Assembly: GCF_002277895.1 (NCBI RefSeq)
Contig: NZ_CP022998.1
Location: forward strand, 3,577,501 to 3,641,500
Direction of reading: 5' to 3'
Source: Rhizobium sp. 11515TR
Lineage (GTDB): Bacteria > Pseudomonadota > Alphaproteobacteria > Rhizobiales > Rhizobiaceae
Length of the DNA stretch: 64,000 nt
Below are positions 25,549 through 33,901 of the stretch, piece by piece; the first letter of the stretch is position 1, and every line of letters begins with the position of its first letter. The notes beneath the pieces are model-generated. The model worked only from the letters and a program-made list of their open reading frames with translations, had not been told where the DNA came from and did no database searches. The translations under genes were made by a program, and so were the position numbers.

Positions 25549-26229
25549 TCAATCCTCAAACCGTGGCGCTTTTTCGTCCAGAAGCGCATTCACTTCGGCG
25601 ACGATGGAGGGGGCTGCCGCAGGGTCGGCAAAAACCGCCTGATGCAGCGCGACGAACTCGGCACCCGTCAGGGCTACCTCCAGCGCCGACTTCGGATCGG
25701 TGCCGCCCATGACGATGCAGGGGATTTCGATCATCGAGGCCCACCATTCGCCAAGCGCCAGGTTCTTCGGATGCGCCTCCGGCTTGATGTCGCCGTCAAG
25801 CTTGCCGAAGAAGATATAGTCCGGCCTGAGCTCGCCGACCTCCAGCGCGCTATGCCTGTCGGCAGCGCTGCCGCCACCGACGATCAGCTTCGGCACGAAT
25901 TTTTCGACGGCTTCGGTAAGCTCGGTGATATTGCCGGCGATATGCAGCCCATCGGCCTTGGCACGGCCCGCGACGCGGCTGTCCCCGGCAATGAGCGCTG
26001 CCGCTCCTGCGGCCTGAATGACCGGCACCAGCTTTTCCGCATGTTTCTGGAAGGTGCTGTCATCGAGACCATACTGGGGAATGATCACAGAGGCGACGTC
26101 TCCGCCCCTCAAGGCATCGGCCACCGCCTTCGCTCGCTGCTCGATATCGGCAATATCGGGAACGATGAGAACGAGGCGGCAACGATCTTCGGGCACGGTC
26201 ATGCGAGCTTCCATGGTTTCGGCTTCCAT
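25549..26229 (-). CDS. ThiE/TenI-like thiamine phosphate synthase family protein
   Basis: A 226-residue TIM-barrel protein. RCRLVLIVPDI starts the first strand; GDSRVAGRAKADGLHI and KLIVGGGSAADRHSALE match the strand 5-6 region of ThiE, and IPCIVMGGTDPKSALEVALTGAEFVAL the phosphate-binding end. The YIFFGKL segment replaces the usual YVGFGPVF, so activity as the true thiamine phosphate synthase is uncertain. Start is uncertain: 26229, 26214 and 26202 are all ATG, none with a strong site. It heads an operon with the Sel1 protein. Confidence 0.7.
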   Translation of the reverse strand: MEAETMEARMTVPEDRCRLVLIVPDIADIEQRAKAVADALRGGDVASVIIPQYGLDDSTFQKHAEKLVPVIQAAGAAALIAGDSRVAGRAKADGLHIAGNITELTEAVEKFVPKLIVGGGSAADRHSALEVGELRPDYIFFGKLDGDIKPEAHPKNLALGEWWASMIEIPCIVMGGTDPKSALEVALTGAEFVALHQAVFADPAAAPSIVAEVNALLDEKAPRFED

Positions 26230-26425
26230 CGTCAGCGATGGCGCACCGTTTCGATAATCGTGAGTAAATCCGTTAGCTCTCTCTGACAAGGGGCAGCGGC
26301 CGAAACCGGCAATTCGCAGCAGAGGACACTCACGACGCGAACCTTCGCAAGCGACCATTCTCACAATATATCATGCAGCGCACAATTAACTTGCCGCCCT
26401 TTGGCGTTTGACGTAGCTTTCGCCC

Positions 26426-26686
26426 ATGTCGACCATGGACCCTTTCGCAGCCATCGCGGATCCGAACCGGCGTCATCTGCTGGAGGAATTGCGCCGCGCA
26501 CCCAAGACGGTCAACGAACTGGCGCAGGGCCTGCCAATCAGCCGCCCGGCTGTCTCGCAGCATCTCAAGGCGCTGCTCGACAGCAACCTCGTTTCCGTCA
26601 CCAATGAAGGCACGAAACGCATATACGCGGTCAACAGCCGCGGCTTCGACAAGCTGAACCTATGGCTGGATCAGTTCTGGTCCTGA
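26426..26686 (+). CDS. ArsR-family transcriptional regulator
   Basis: An 86-residue winged-helix protein: DPFAAIADPNRRHLLEELRR, the helix-turn-helix NELAQGLPISRPAVSQHLKALLDSN and the wing VTNEGTKRIYAV. No Cys or His cluster for metal sensing is present, so it belongs to the AsrR/SdpR-like branch that often regulates a neighbouring SRPBCC protein; none is found here. The next 400 bases hold no gene, so its partner may have been lost. ATG 26426 is used; ATG 26435 is also possible. Confidence 0.88.
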   Translation: MSTMDPFAAIADPNRRHLLEELRRAPKTVNELAQGLPISRPAVSQHLKALLDSNLVSVTNEGTKRIYAVNSRGFDKLNLWLDQFWS

Positions 26687-27085
26687 AAAGCCCTTCGCTT
26701 TCGCGGCATTTGGCAGCCGGCGGCGGCAACCATGACAGCACGAACGGCGGTTTTGGCCTGCCGCCCTGGAGCTAAGCCAGCGATAGAAACGACATGACTT
26801 CCGGATGGGCCAGCGGCGTGACGAAACTGGCATCGTCGCGACGTGCCATCAAAACCCGGCCACCTTCGATGAATGAGGACTACAACGAGCCGAGAGTCGT
26901 CAGCGACGACATTTGTTGCATAAAATGGGGAAAATTGCGCCAACCCCTACTTTCGACGCTATGACGCTGGCGCATCCGTTTTGACGGAAATGCTCATCGA
27001 TCCTGGCTGGAAATTGCCTCAAGACCTTTCGATCTGCCTCTCTTGCCCCCAAGATCGATGGCTTTTTGAACTTTGGAACGTTGCC
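26687..27085. other. 399-base spacer with no clear gene
   Basis: Open frames on both strands here lack ribosome sites and family features. A reverse-strand fragment ending at 26772 reads FIEGGRVLMARRDDASF and may be a remnant of a decayed gene, but I cannot name it. The stretch lies where a partner gene of the ArsR regulator would be expected. Confidence 0.4.
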
Positions 27086-27259
27086 TCAGTGAACGGAGGA
27101 ACGCAGACGCTGGATTTCGTCCTTGACGCGCAGTTTCCTGCGTTTGATGTCGGCTATTTCCGTATCATTGCTAGAGGGAGATGACATTGCCGCATGGAGC
27201 GCCTCCTCGAGCGCGACATGTTTCTTTTCGAGCGATTCAAGATGAGCTTGAACAGTCAT
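27086..27259 (-). CDS. YdcH-like DUF465 protein, reverse copy
   Basis: A 57-residue protein with the DUF465 pattern: HLESLEKKHVALEEALHAAM, then IADIKRRKLRVKDEIQRLRS, two helices that form a short coiled-coil hairpin. The start at 27259 has a very strong GGAAGGAAGGG site; the open frame to 27418 overlaps the neighbouring promoter. A second DUF465 gene is divergent, 230 bases away. Function of the family is unknown. Confidence 0.88.
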   Translation of the reverse strand: MTVQAHLESLEKKHVALEEALHAAMSSPSSNDTEIADIKRRKLRVKDEIQRLRSSVH

Positions 27260-27489
27260 ATGACCCTTCCTTCCTCTTAAGAGCCCTGACCATCCATTCG
27301 CCAAGGCTCTAGGTGTCAACCTTTTCACTGTGCCATAAGATCGTGCCTTTGTCGAAGGCGAAAACGTGGCCCATAGGCGGCAAATTCGTGATGAAGGATA
27401 ACTTCCCGTTATCGCCATTTGGTGATAGGAGCTTGCGGAATTCAGGAGGCGGAACGAATGCGATTCCGCGATATGCTGGGGAAATGAAC

Positions 27490-27693
27490 ATGGCCGATCA
27501 GGAACAGGCGGAAATCAGGCTGATCGTGGCGCGTTTGCGCCAGGAACACGAGGATTATGATGCCGCAATCAATGCCATGATCGAGACGGGCTGCGACGCC
27601 CTTCGCATCCAGCGCATGAAGAAGAAGAAGCTCGTCATCAAGGACAAGCTGACCAAGCTGGAAGACCAGATCATCCCCGATATCATAGCCTGA
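27490..27693 (+). CDS. YdcH-like DUF465 protein, forward copy
   Basis: A 67-residue DUF465 protein: [22 protein letters not shown] and [19 protein letters not shown] match the two helices. ATG 27490 has GGGGAA upstream; ATG 27484 is in frame but too close to that site. It lies 16 bases before purE and is probably read into it. It and the reverse copy at 27086 differ in most positions outside the KK-L--KD--- core. Confidence 0.88.
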   Translation: MADQEQAEIRLIVARLRQEHEDYDAAINAMIETGCDALRIQRMKKKKLVIKDKLTKLEDQIIPDIIA

Positions 27694-27709
27694 GGAGCAT
27701 AAAGCAACG

Positions 27710-28207
27710 ATGATGACCGAAAGACCGCCTGTCGCCATCATCATGGGAAGCCAGTCCGACTGGGAGACCATGAAGAATGCCGCGGACACCCTGGAAGCGC
27801 TTGAGATCACCTATGATGCACGCATCATTTCCGCGCATCGTACGCCGGACAGGCTGGTGAACTTCGCCAAGGGCGCAAAGGACGAGGGCTTCAAGGTCAT
27901 CATCGCCGGCGCCGGCGGCGCGGCACACCTGCCGGGGATGGCGGCTTCCATGACGCCGCTGCCGGTCTTCGGCGTGCCGGTGCAATCCCGTGCGCTCTCC
28001 GGCCAGGACAGTCTTCTCTCGATCGTGCAGATGCCGGCCGGCATTCCTGTCGGCACGCTCGCGATCGGCAAGGCCGGCGCGGTCAACGCCGCCCTTCTTG
28101 CTGCCGCCGTCCTGGCGCTTGGCGACGAAGAGATCGCCGACCGGCTCGACGAATGGCGAGCACGTCAGAGCGCGGCAGTTGCCGAATATCCGATGGACGA
28201 CCTATGA
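27710..28207 (+). CDS. purE: N5-carboxyaminoimidazole ribonucleotide mutase
   Basis: Class I PurE, which moves the carboxylate of N5-CAIR to carbon 4 in purine synthesis. The 165-residue protein shows [22 protein letters not shown] and [16 protein letters not shown], the CAIR-binding loops with the catalytic His. TGAGGAGCA precedes two adjacent ATGs (27710, 27713). Its stop overlaps the purK start as ATGA. Confidence 0.96.
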   Translation: MMTERPPVAIIMGSQSDWETMKNAADTLEALEITYDARIISAHRTPDRLVNFAKGAKDEGFKVIIAGAGGAAHLPGMAASMTPLPVFGVPVQSRALSGQDSLLSIVQMPAGIPVGTLAIGKAGAVNAALLAAAVLALGDEEIADRLDEWRARQSAAVAEYPMDDL

Positions 28208-29262
28208 AGGTGAAGACGATCGGCATCATCGGCGGCGGCCAGCTCGGCCGCATGCTGGCCATGGCGGCCGCACGCCTGAATTTCCGCACCATCATTCTCG
28301 AGCCGCAGGCGGATTGCCCGGCCGCCCATGTCGCCAACGCGCAGATTGCCGCTGCCTATGACGATGCGGCCGCACTTGCCGAGCTGGCGAAGCGCTGCGA
28401 TGTCGTGACCTATGAGTTCGAGAACGTGCCTGTGACCGCCGCCGAGGATCTCGCCCTGCAGGTAACGGTCTATCCGCCGCCCAAGGCGCTTGAAATGGCG
28501 CAGGACCGGCTGACCGAAAAGAGCTTCATCAATGGCTGCGGCATTCCGACCGCCCGCTTCCAAGCCGTCGACAGCCAGACCGATCTCGAAAAGGCGCTCG
28601 CCGATTTCGGCGGCCAAGGCGTGCTGAAGACCCGTCGTCTCGGCTATGACGGCAAAGGGCAGCGCGTCTATCGCTCCGCCGCCGACAGCGTCGAGGGCGG
28701 CTATGCAGCCCTGGGCAGCGTGCCGCTGATTCTGGAAAGCTTCGTATCCTTCGAGCGTGAAATCTCGATCATCGCCGCCCGAGGCAGCGACGGGAAAGTC
28801 GCCTGCTACGATCCAGCGGAGAACGTCCATCGCAACGGCATTCTCCACACCTCGACGCTGCCGGCGAGCATTTCCGCGCAGACGGCCGCGGTCGCGCGCA
28901 ACGCTGCGGAGAAGATATTGACGGCGCTTGGTTATGTCGGCGTCATCGGCATCGAGTTCTTCGTGCTTGCCGATGGCAGCCTAATCGCCAATGAAATGGC
29001 GCCGCGCGTCCACAATTCCGGCCATTGGACGGAAGCCGCCTGCGTCATCTCGCAATTCGAGCAGCATATCCGTGCCGTCGCCGGCCTGCCGCTCGGAAAT
29101 CCTCAGCGCCATTCGGATTGTGTCATGACGAATCTGATCGGCGACGACATTCTGGCATTGCCGGAATGGCTGCGCCTTGACGACACGCTCGTGCATCTCT
29201 ACGGCAAGACCGAAGCCCGGCCGGGCCGCAAGATGGGCCATGTCACACAGCTTCTGCGCTGA
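28204..29262 (+). CDS. purK: N5-carboxyaminoimidazole ribonucleotide synthase
   Basis: PurK makes N5-CAIR from AIR, bicarbonate and ATP. The 352-residue ATP-grasp protein begins [14 protein letters not shown], has [20 protein letters not shown] at the nucleotide loop and the metal-site end [13 protein letters not shown]. It starts inside the last codons of purE (ATGA overlap), the standard coupling of these two genes. A terminator follows at 29335. Confidence 0.96.
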   Translation: MKVKTIGIIGGGQLGRMLAMAAARLNFRTIILEPQADCPAAHVANAQIAAAYDDAAALAELAKRCDVVTYEFENVPVTAAEDLALQVTVYPPPKALEMAQDRLTEKSFINGCGIPTARFQAVDSQTDLEKALADFGGQGVLKTRRLGYDGKGQRVYRSAADSVEGGYAALGSVPLILESFVSFEREISIIAARGSDGKVACYDPAENVHRNGILHTSTLPASISAQTAAVARNAAEKILTALGYVGVIGIEFFVLADGSLIANEMAPRVHNSGHWTEAACVISQFEQHIRAVAGLPLGNPQRHSDCVMTNLIGDDILALPEWLRLDDTLVHLYGKTEARPGRKMGHVTQLLR

Positions 29263-29334
29263 GATCAGCGGGAAAAAGCCCCTGACATGGTTGACAGGCC
29301 CAGTATGACAGGGTATTTGCTCCCCACCCTAAAG

Positions 29335-29356
29335 AGCGCGCCCTGAGCGCGCTTTT
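29335..29356 (+). terminator. Rho-independent terminator of purEK
   Basis: AGCGCGC (29335-29341), loop CCTGA, GCGCGCT (29347-29353), then TTTT. Confidence 0.8.
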
Positions 29357-29415
29357 GATTGTTAAAAGACCCGGGCGAATGTGACATTCCCCCTCAGAGA
29401 TCGCGGATCAGAAAA

Positions 29416-29541
29416 ATGAAGATCAAGAATTCGCTCAAGTCGCTCAAGGCGCGCCATCGTGACAACCGTCTCGTCCGCCGCAAGGGCCGCATTTACATCA
29501 TCAACAAGCTGAACCCACGCTACAAGGCTCGTCAGGGCTGA
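29416..29541 (+). CDS. rpmJ: 50S ribosomal protein L36
   Basis: A 41-residue basic protein starting [18 protein letters not shown] and ending [12 protein letters not shown], the alphaproteobacterial L36. The usual zinc Cys residues are absent, as in other rhizobia. It has no strong ribosome site. ATG 29416 fits the family; the upstream open frame to 29359 does not. It lies alone between two hairpins, outside the large ribosomal operon. Confidence 0.95.
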   Translation: MKIKNSLKSLKARHRDNRLVRRKGRIYIINKLNPRYKARQG

Positions 29542-29551
29542 TACAGCGCGC

Positions 29552-29584
29552 GGCTCCGGTCCCATGGATCGGGCCTCAGTTTTA
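29552..29584 (+). terminator. Probable terminator of rpmJ
   Basis: An interrupted stem GGC-CCG-TCC with GGA-CGG-GCC (29552-29575), single-base bulges, followed by TTTT. Confidence 0.5.
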
Positions 29585-29631
29585 GTTGATCGCATCAAAT
29601 TTGTTTTGATCTTCGACATTGGCGGGCTACT

Positions 29632-30261
29632 ATGCCCGCCATGCGCGTTTTTGCTTTGTCATATCTAGCCCTGCCGATTCTGTTTGCTCTGACTGCCTCT
29701 GCACCCCATGCGGCGCTGGCTGATGAGCCGAACCCTTTGGAAAAGCAGAATCCGGGCGAATTCTCCGGCACCCTGTCGCCCAAGCAGCAGCTCGACAATC
29801 TGTTCATAGCGCTCAGGCGGCAGCGCGATCCTGACCAGGCAAGCTTGATTGCGGATCAGATCAGTGCCGAGCTCAGCGATTCCGGCAGCGCCACCATCAA
29901 TCTCCTGATGCAATGGGCCGACAAGGCCATTCAGGAAAAGCGCAATGCCGCCGCGATGGATTATCTCGATCAGGTGATCTCGCTGAAGCCCGACTATGTC
30001 GAAGGCTGGAATCGCCGCGCCACGCTCAATTTTGCGATCGGCGACTATCGCAAATCGATGGAAGACATCAATCAGGTCTTGCGCATCGAGCCGCGCCATT
30101 TCGGCGCGCTGGCCGGCATGGCGGCGATGCTGACCGAGCGCGGCAACGACGCACAGGCTCTGAAGGTCTGGGACCGCTTTCTGGAAGTCTACCCGGCGAA
30201 TCGATCGGCCCAGGAGGAAGCGGGCAAGCTCTCGGAAAAACTTGCCGGCAGCCGCACCTGA
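29632..30261 (+). CDS. Exported TPR-repeat protein
   Basis: A 209-residue protein with a signal peptide (RVFALSYLALPILFALTASA, cleaved near HAALA). TPR units follow: MQWADKAIQEKRNAAAMDYL, PDYVEGWNRRATLNFAIGDY and PRHFGALAGMAAMLTERGND, a run of three at about 90-195. Such proteins bind other proteins in the periplasm. ATG 29632 is used, with ATG 29641 as an alternative. I do not know a specific role; its orthologues in rhizobia are annotated as TPR proteins. Confidence 0.85.
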   Translation: MPAMRVFALSYLALPILFALTASAPHAALADEPNPLEKQNPGEFSGTLSPKQQLDNLFIALRRQRDPDQASLIADQISAELSDSGSATINLLMQWADKAIQEKRNAAAMDYLDQVISLKPDYVEGWNRRATLNFAIGDYRKSMEDINQVLRIEPRHFGALAGMAAMLTERGNDAQALKVWDRFLEVYPANRSAQEEAGKLSEKLAGSRT

Positions 30262-30360
30262 TTATATGCGGTGGTCTCACGGCCGAAATCGCATTTGGAG
30301 AGATGAAAAGCCGCAATATCGCGCTAGATTAGCGTCTTAAGATATTTGATCCGTGCCGCA

Positions 30361-31410
30361 ATGATCGATTCTCTGTTCGCCGTCATCGTTCTCCTTATCG
30401 TTTTCGCCGCAGGCTTTTCCGCCTACAAGACCCGCGCCATCGAGCAGGCCTATCCCAATATCGGCGAGCTTACCGATATCGGCGGCTATCGCCTCAATGC
30501 CGTCCATCTGCCGCGTCCCACAACCGCGGACCTACCTGCGCTGGTCTTCATCCACGGTGCCAGCGGCAATCTGCGCGATCAGTTCGCAGCCTTCGCAGCG
30601 CCCTTAAGCGGCCGCGCCGAAATGCTGTTCGTCGATCGTCCCGGCCACGGCTATTCCGAACGCGGGACCGCCGAAAACGCCCTTCCCTCCGGTCAGGCCG
30701 ACGCCATCGCCCAGCTAATGGACAAGCGCGGCATCAAGAGCGCCATCATCGTCGGCCACTCGTTCGGCGGCGCGATTGCGGCCGCCTTTGGCATGCGCCA
30801 TCCCGAAAGAACCGAGGGCCTGCTCTTTCTCGCGCCGGCAACACACCCCTGGTCCGGCGGCGTCGACTGGTACTATACGCTTGCCGCCACGCCCGTCTTC
30901 GGCTGGCTCTTTACGCAGATCTTCGTTATCCCGCTCGGCTTGCGCCGGGTCGAAACTGGCACGCTCAGCATCTTCCGCCCGAATGCGCGGCCGGCCGATT
31001 ATATAATGAAGACGGCACCGGAGCTGGTGCTGCGGCCGCAAACCTTCCGCAACAACGCGATCGACGCGGTCAATCTCTTTGCCTATGTCTCGGCCCATGC
31101 GCCGCGCTACAGCGAGATCAAGGCACCCACGATCATCATCACCGGCGACAGCGACGATGTCGTGCTGGAGGAGTTGCACTCGCGTGGACTTGCCCGGGAT
31201 ATCGTGGGCGCCGAACTCGTCACCATTCGCAATCTCGGCCACAAGCCGGATTATGTAACGACGGATGTCGCGATCGCCGCCATGGAACGGCTGGCAGGCC
31301 AGCCGCGCGATCTGCAAGTGCTTGCCGCACAGGCGGAAATCCGCATCAGCAGCCTCGGCAGCGAAGTTTCCGGGCGACAGCCCTCCTCTCAGGCCATGAC
31401 GACATCATGA
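30361..31410 (+). CDS. Membrane-anchored alpha/beta hydrolase
   Basis: A 349-residue alpha/beta hydrolase with one N-terminal helix (LFAVIVLLIVFAAGFSA) that anchors it, with the catalytic domain probably in the periplasm or cytosol near the membrane. The oxyanion segment is FIHGASGNLRDQ, the nucleophile elbow GHSFGG with Ser134, and NLGHKPDY carries the catalytic His. Substrate unknown. ATG 30361 is used; an upstream TTG at 30346 is also in frame. Its last 22 bases overlap the end of the convergent LysR gene. Confidence 0.88.
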   Translation: MIDSLFAVIVLLIVFAAGFSAYKTRAIEQAYPNIGELTDIGGYRLNAVHLPRPTTADLPALVFIHGASGNLRDQFAAFAAPLSGRAEMLFVDRPGHGYSERGTAENALPSGQADAIAQLMDKRGIKSAIIVGHSFGGAIAAAFGMRHPERTEGLLFLAPATHPWSGGVDWYYTLAATPVFGWLFTQIFVIPLGLRRVETGTLSIFRPNARPADYIMKTAPELVLRPQTFRNNAIDAVNLFAYVSAHAPRYSEIKAPTIIITGDSDDVVLEELHSRGLARDIVGAELVTIRNLGHKPDYVTTDVAIAAMERLAGQPRDLQVLAAQAEIRISSLGSEVSGRQPSSQAMTTS

Positions 31411-32330
31411 CCAGGCGCATCCTCGAATATGCGGCTATGCGGCACTGTCCCGATGGTCTGCCGCACTGCCTGCAGCATGATGGAGGCCAGCCGCTCCGTT
31501 GCCGGGCTCCCCTCTGTCTCAGCACGATGCAGCACGAGATCGAGCGTCGGCAAAGACGGTAAGCCCGCCTCATCCGGCGTCAATTGCCGTACCTTTGGCG
31601 GCAGGCCGAGCGGTGTGCGCAGTGTCAGGCCAAGACCCGCCGCCGTCGCCGCCCAAAGCCCCCCAAGACTCGGGCTGACGAAGGATATCCGCCAGCCGAT
31701 ACCAGCACGATCGAGTGTCTTCGTGGCGATGTTGCGTAGCAGGCATGGCGCCTCAAGCGAAGCCAGAGGCATGACCTCGCCGCTATCGGCATGCCAGTGC
31801 AGGACGCCATTGGCCGGACCGACCCAGCAGAGCGGCACTTCCGCAATACGATCGGTGTAGGCCGTGCGAAAGCCATCGCTCCAGGCAAGCGCCAGATCGA
31901 GCTTGCCTGACGTCACCCGCTCAACAAGTTCCGCATTGCGCACGACACGCGCCTCAATACGCACCTTGGGATGCGCGCGGGCGAAACGACCCAATACATC
32001 CGGCAGCAGTGTCTCGCCGAAATCCTCCTGCAAGCCGAGCCGCACCCAGCCCTCAAGCTCCGTCCCATGCAGCGCCGTGGCCGCCTCGTCGTTGAGATCC
32101 AGCAGCCGCCGGGCATAGCCAAGCATCCTCTCGCCGGCATCGGTCAGCGCCAGTCCTCGCCCTGCCTTGCGGAAGATCGGCGTACCCGCCTGCTCTTCCA
32201 GCTTTTTCAGCTGGGCGCTGATGGCGGAGGTCGATCGCCCGAGCCTGTCGGCCGCCTTGGCATAGCTGCCAAGATCCATGCCAGTAACGAAGCTGCGCAG
32301 CACATCGAGATCGAAGATGACTTTTCGCAT
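31389..32330 (-). CDS. LysR-family transcriptional regulator
   Basis: A 313-residue LysR protein: an N-terminal winged helix-turn-helix (DLDVLRSFVTGMDLGSYAKAADRLGRSTSAISAQ region, 8-42) and a periplasmic-binding-like effector domain (about 90-290). The start at 32330 has GGATGG upstream. It is divergent from the tautomerase-cupin-DUF4865 operon and probably controls it through the dyads in the shared 112-base spacer. The longer open frame to 32462 runs across that spacer and into the tautomerase. Confidence 0.92.
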   Translation of the reverse strand: MRKVIFDLDVLRSFVTGMDLGSYAKAADRLGRSTSAISAQLKKLEEQAGTPIFRKAGRGLALTDAGERMLGYARRLLDLNDEAATALHGTELEGWVRLGLQEDFGETLLPDVLGRFARAHPKVRIEARVVRNAELVERVTSGKLDLALAWSDGFRTAYTDRIAEVPLCWVGPANGVLHWHADSGEVMPLASLEAPCLLRNIATKTLDRAGIGWRISFVSPSLGGLWAATAAGLGLTLRTPLGLPPKVRQLTPDEAGLPSLPTLDLVLHRAETEGSPATERLASIMLQAVRQTIGTVPHSRIFEDAPGHDVVMA

Positions 32331-32360
32331 GGATAACCATCCATATTTTTGGGACTGTAT

Positions 32361-32386
32361 ATCCAGAATTATCTGATTTTCAGGAT
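32361..32386. promoter_or_regulatory. Candidate LysR operator
   Basis: CAGA-ATTA-TCTG (32364-32375) is a perfect 4+4 dyad, and ATCCAGAA (32361-32368) with TTCAGGAT (32379-32386) forms an overlapping 8-base inverted repeat with one mismatch. The position, in the middle of the divergent spacer, fits a LysR-type site. Confidence 0.5.
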
Positions 32387-32442
32387 GATTATCCGCTGGC
32401 ATTCTATGATCGTCAAGTGACACCGAAACAGGAGCGATCCCC

Positions 32443-32835
32443 ATGCCATTCACCCGCATCACCCTTCAACGCGGCAAGTCGCCGGAATATCTCAAGGCAC
32501 TTTCGGATAATTTCCACCGCGCTCTGGTCGAAGCCTTCGAGGTGCCGCCGACCGATCGCTTCCAGTCCATTCATCAGCTGGAGCCGGATGAGCTCATCTT
32601 CGATCGCACCTATTTCGCCAGCAAGCCACGTTCGGACGATTACGTTTTCTTCGACGTCACGATCGGCAAGCCGCGCAGTACCGAAGTCAAGAAGGCTTTC
32701 TATCGCCGGGTCGCCGAACTTCTTGCCGATTCGGCCGGTATCCGTCCCGAGGACATCATGATCACCATCACGACGGCGACACGCGAGGATTGGTCCTTTT
32801 CGGACGGCATCGCGCAAATGATCGAACAGGCTTGA
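32443..32835 (+). CDS. Tautomerase-family protein
   Basis: A 130-residue protein of the tautomerase superfamily. Pro follows the initiator Met, so the processed protein would have the N-terminal catalytic Pro1. The length, about twice that of 4-oxalocrotonate tautomerase, and the VFFDVTIGKPRSTEVKK middle place it nearer malonate semialdehyde decarboxylase and related Tautomerase_2 proteins. Substrate unknown. It is first in a three-gene operon with a cupin and a DUF4865 protein, divergent from a LysR gene. Confidence 0.85.
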   Translation: MPFTRITLQRGKSPEYLKALSDNFHRALVEAFEVPPTDRFQSIHQLEPDELIFDRTYFASKPRSDDYVFFDVTIGKPRSTEVKKAFYRRVAELLADSAGIRPEDIMITITTATREDWSFSDGIAQMIEQA

Positions 32836-32840
32836 GAGCC

Positions 32841-33236
32841 ATGCCTCAGACCACATCTACCCCATCGCCCGCCATCCATCGCGCCGGCACGAATATGCGG
32901 CCGTCACCCGAGGGCATCGCCACGGCCTCTTTCCTGGTGGAGTCGCTGGTCGAGAACGTTGAAAACGGCGGCCTCACAGCCATGCGCTGCGAACTCGAAC
33001 CAGGCGTCATGACGCGCTGGCATACGCATCCGCACGGACAGGTCCTTTACGTTCTGTCCGGCGTCGGACTTGCCGAACGTTTCGGCGGCCCGGCCGAGGA
33101 ACTCCGCGCCGGCGATTGCATCAGCTTCGCCCCGAACGAGCGCCACCGGCATGGCGCGGGCCTGGAGAACGCCTTCTCCTATATCAGCATCCAGGCGGCG
33201 GAGAATGGAAGCGCCGTGACCTGGCTGGAGGAATGA
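32841..33236 (+). CDS. Cupin-domain protein
   Basis: A 131-residue single cupin. The first motif is TRWHTHPHGQVLYVLSG (His-x-His and downstream residues) and the second GDCISFAPNERHRHGAG, giving a likely metal site of three His and a Gln or Glu. Such proteins are small dioxygenases, isomerases or sensors. ATG 32841 is five bases after the tautomerase stop. Context suggests action on the same small acid as the tautomerase, which is inference. Confidence 0.87.
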   Translation: MPQTTSTPSPAIHRAGTNMRPSPEGIATASFLVESLVENVENGGLTAMRCELEPGVMTRWHTHPHGQVLYVLSGVGLAERFGGPAEELRAGDCISFAPNERHRHGAGLENAFSYISIQAAENGSAVTWLEE

Positions 33237-33239
33237 TCC

Positions 33240-33812
33240 ATGATCGCTATGCAATATAACTTCCCCCTCCCCGCGGATTACGACATGGCGATCATCGATC
33301 GCCGTATCCGTGAAAAAGGTCCCCTGCTCGACAATCTCCCGGGCCTCAAGTTGAAAGCCTACCTGACGGCGAGAAAGGGCGATGCCGTCACGGGGAGCCG
33401 GCAGAATTTCTACTCGCCCTTCTACGTCTGGCAGCAGGAGGAGGGCCTTAGCGACTTCGTATGTGGCCCAGGCTTCCAAGCCTTGGCGGAGAATTTCGGC
33501 CGCCCTCAGGTCAACACCTGGATCGCCTGGCACGCTGAAACATCTGCGGGTATCCGCTGCGCCAAATTCGCGACACGCGAGATGGTCGCAATCGATGCCG
33601 GAACCTCGCTCGCCGAGCTCCGCGCGAGCGAAACTGAAGCGGCGGCGCAAGCTCTCTCGCACAGCGAAGCACTGGCCTCGGTCGCCGCCTTCGAGCCCAC
33701 CCACTGGACGTTGGTGCGCTTCCGCCTCTTGGCCGAGCCGCCGAAAGATCCGGCTAGGTCTGGTCTGCAGACCTACAATGTCGGGCACCTCTCGCTGCCT
33801 GGCATCGCCTGA
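33240..33812 (+). CDS. DUF4865 family protein
   Basis: A 190-residue protein: MQYNFPLPADYDMAIIDRRI, KGPLLDNLPGLKLKAYL and YSPFYVWQQEEGLSDFVCG are typical of DUF4865, a ferredoxin-like fold family resembling monooxygenases of the ABM type. It starts three bases after the cupin stop and ends the operon. ATG 33249 is an alternative start. DUF4865 genes commonly sit beside a LysR regulator and a tautomerase, as here; the reaction is not known. Confidence 0.85.
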   Translation: MIAMQYNFPLPADYDMAIIDRRIREKGPLLDNLPGLKLKAYLTARKGDAVTGSRQNFYSPFYVWQQEEGLSDFVCGPGFQALAENFGRPQVNTWIAWHAETSAGIRCAKFATREMVAIDAGTSLAELRASETEAAAQALSHSEALASVAAFEPTHWTLVRFRLLAEPPKDPARSGLQTYNVGHLSLPGIA

Positions 33813-33901
33813 AGTGTCACCGAGACAATCTCGTTGTTTTAAAGGAAATGCGGGCGCTTTATGGATGGAAAGTCCTTTTGAATCCGAAGAGTGATCCCTC
33901 C

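Noticed and set aside
26671..26943. 90-codon reverse ORF
   Set aside because: No ribosome site, atypical composition and overlap with the end of the ArsR gene.
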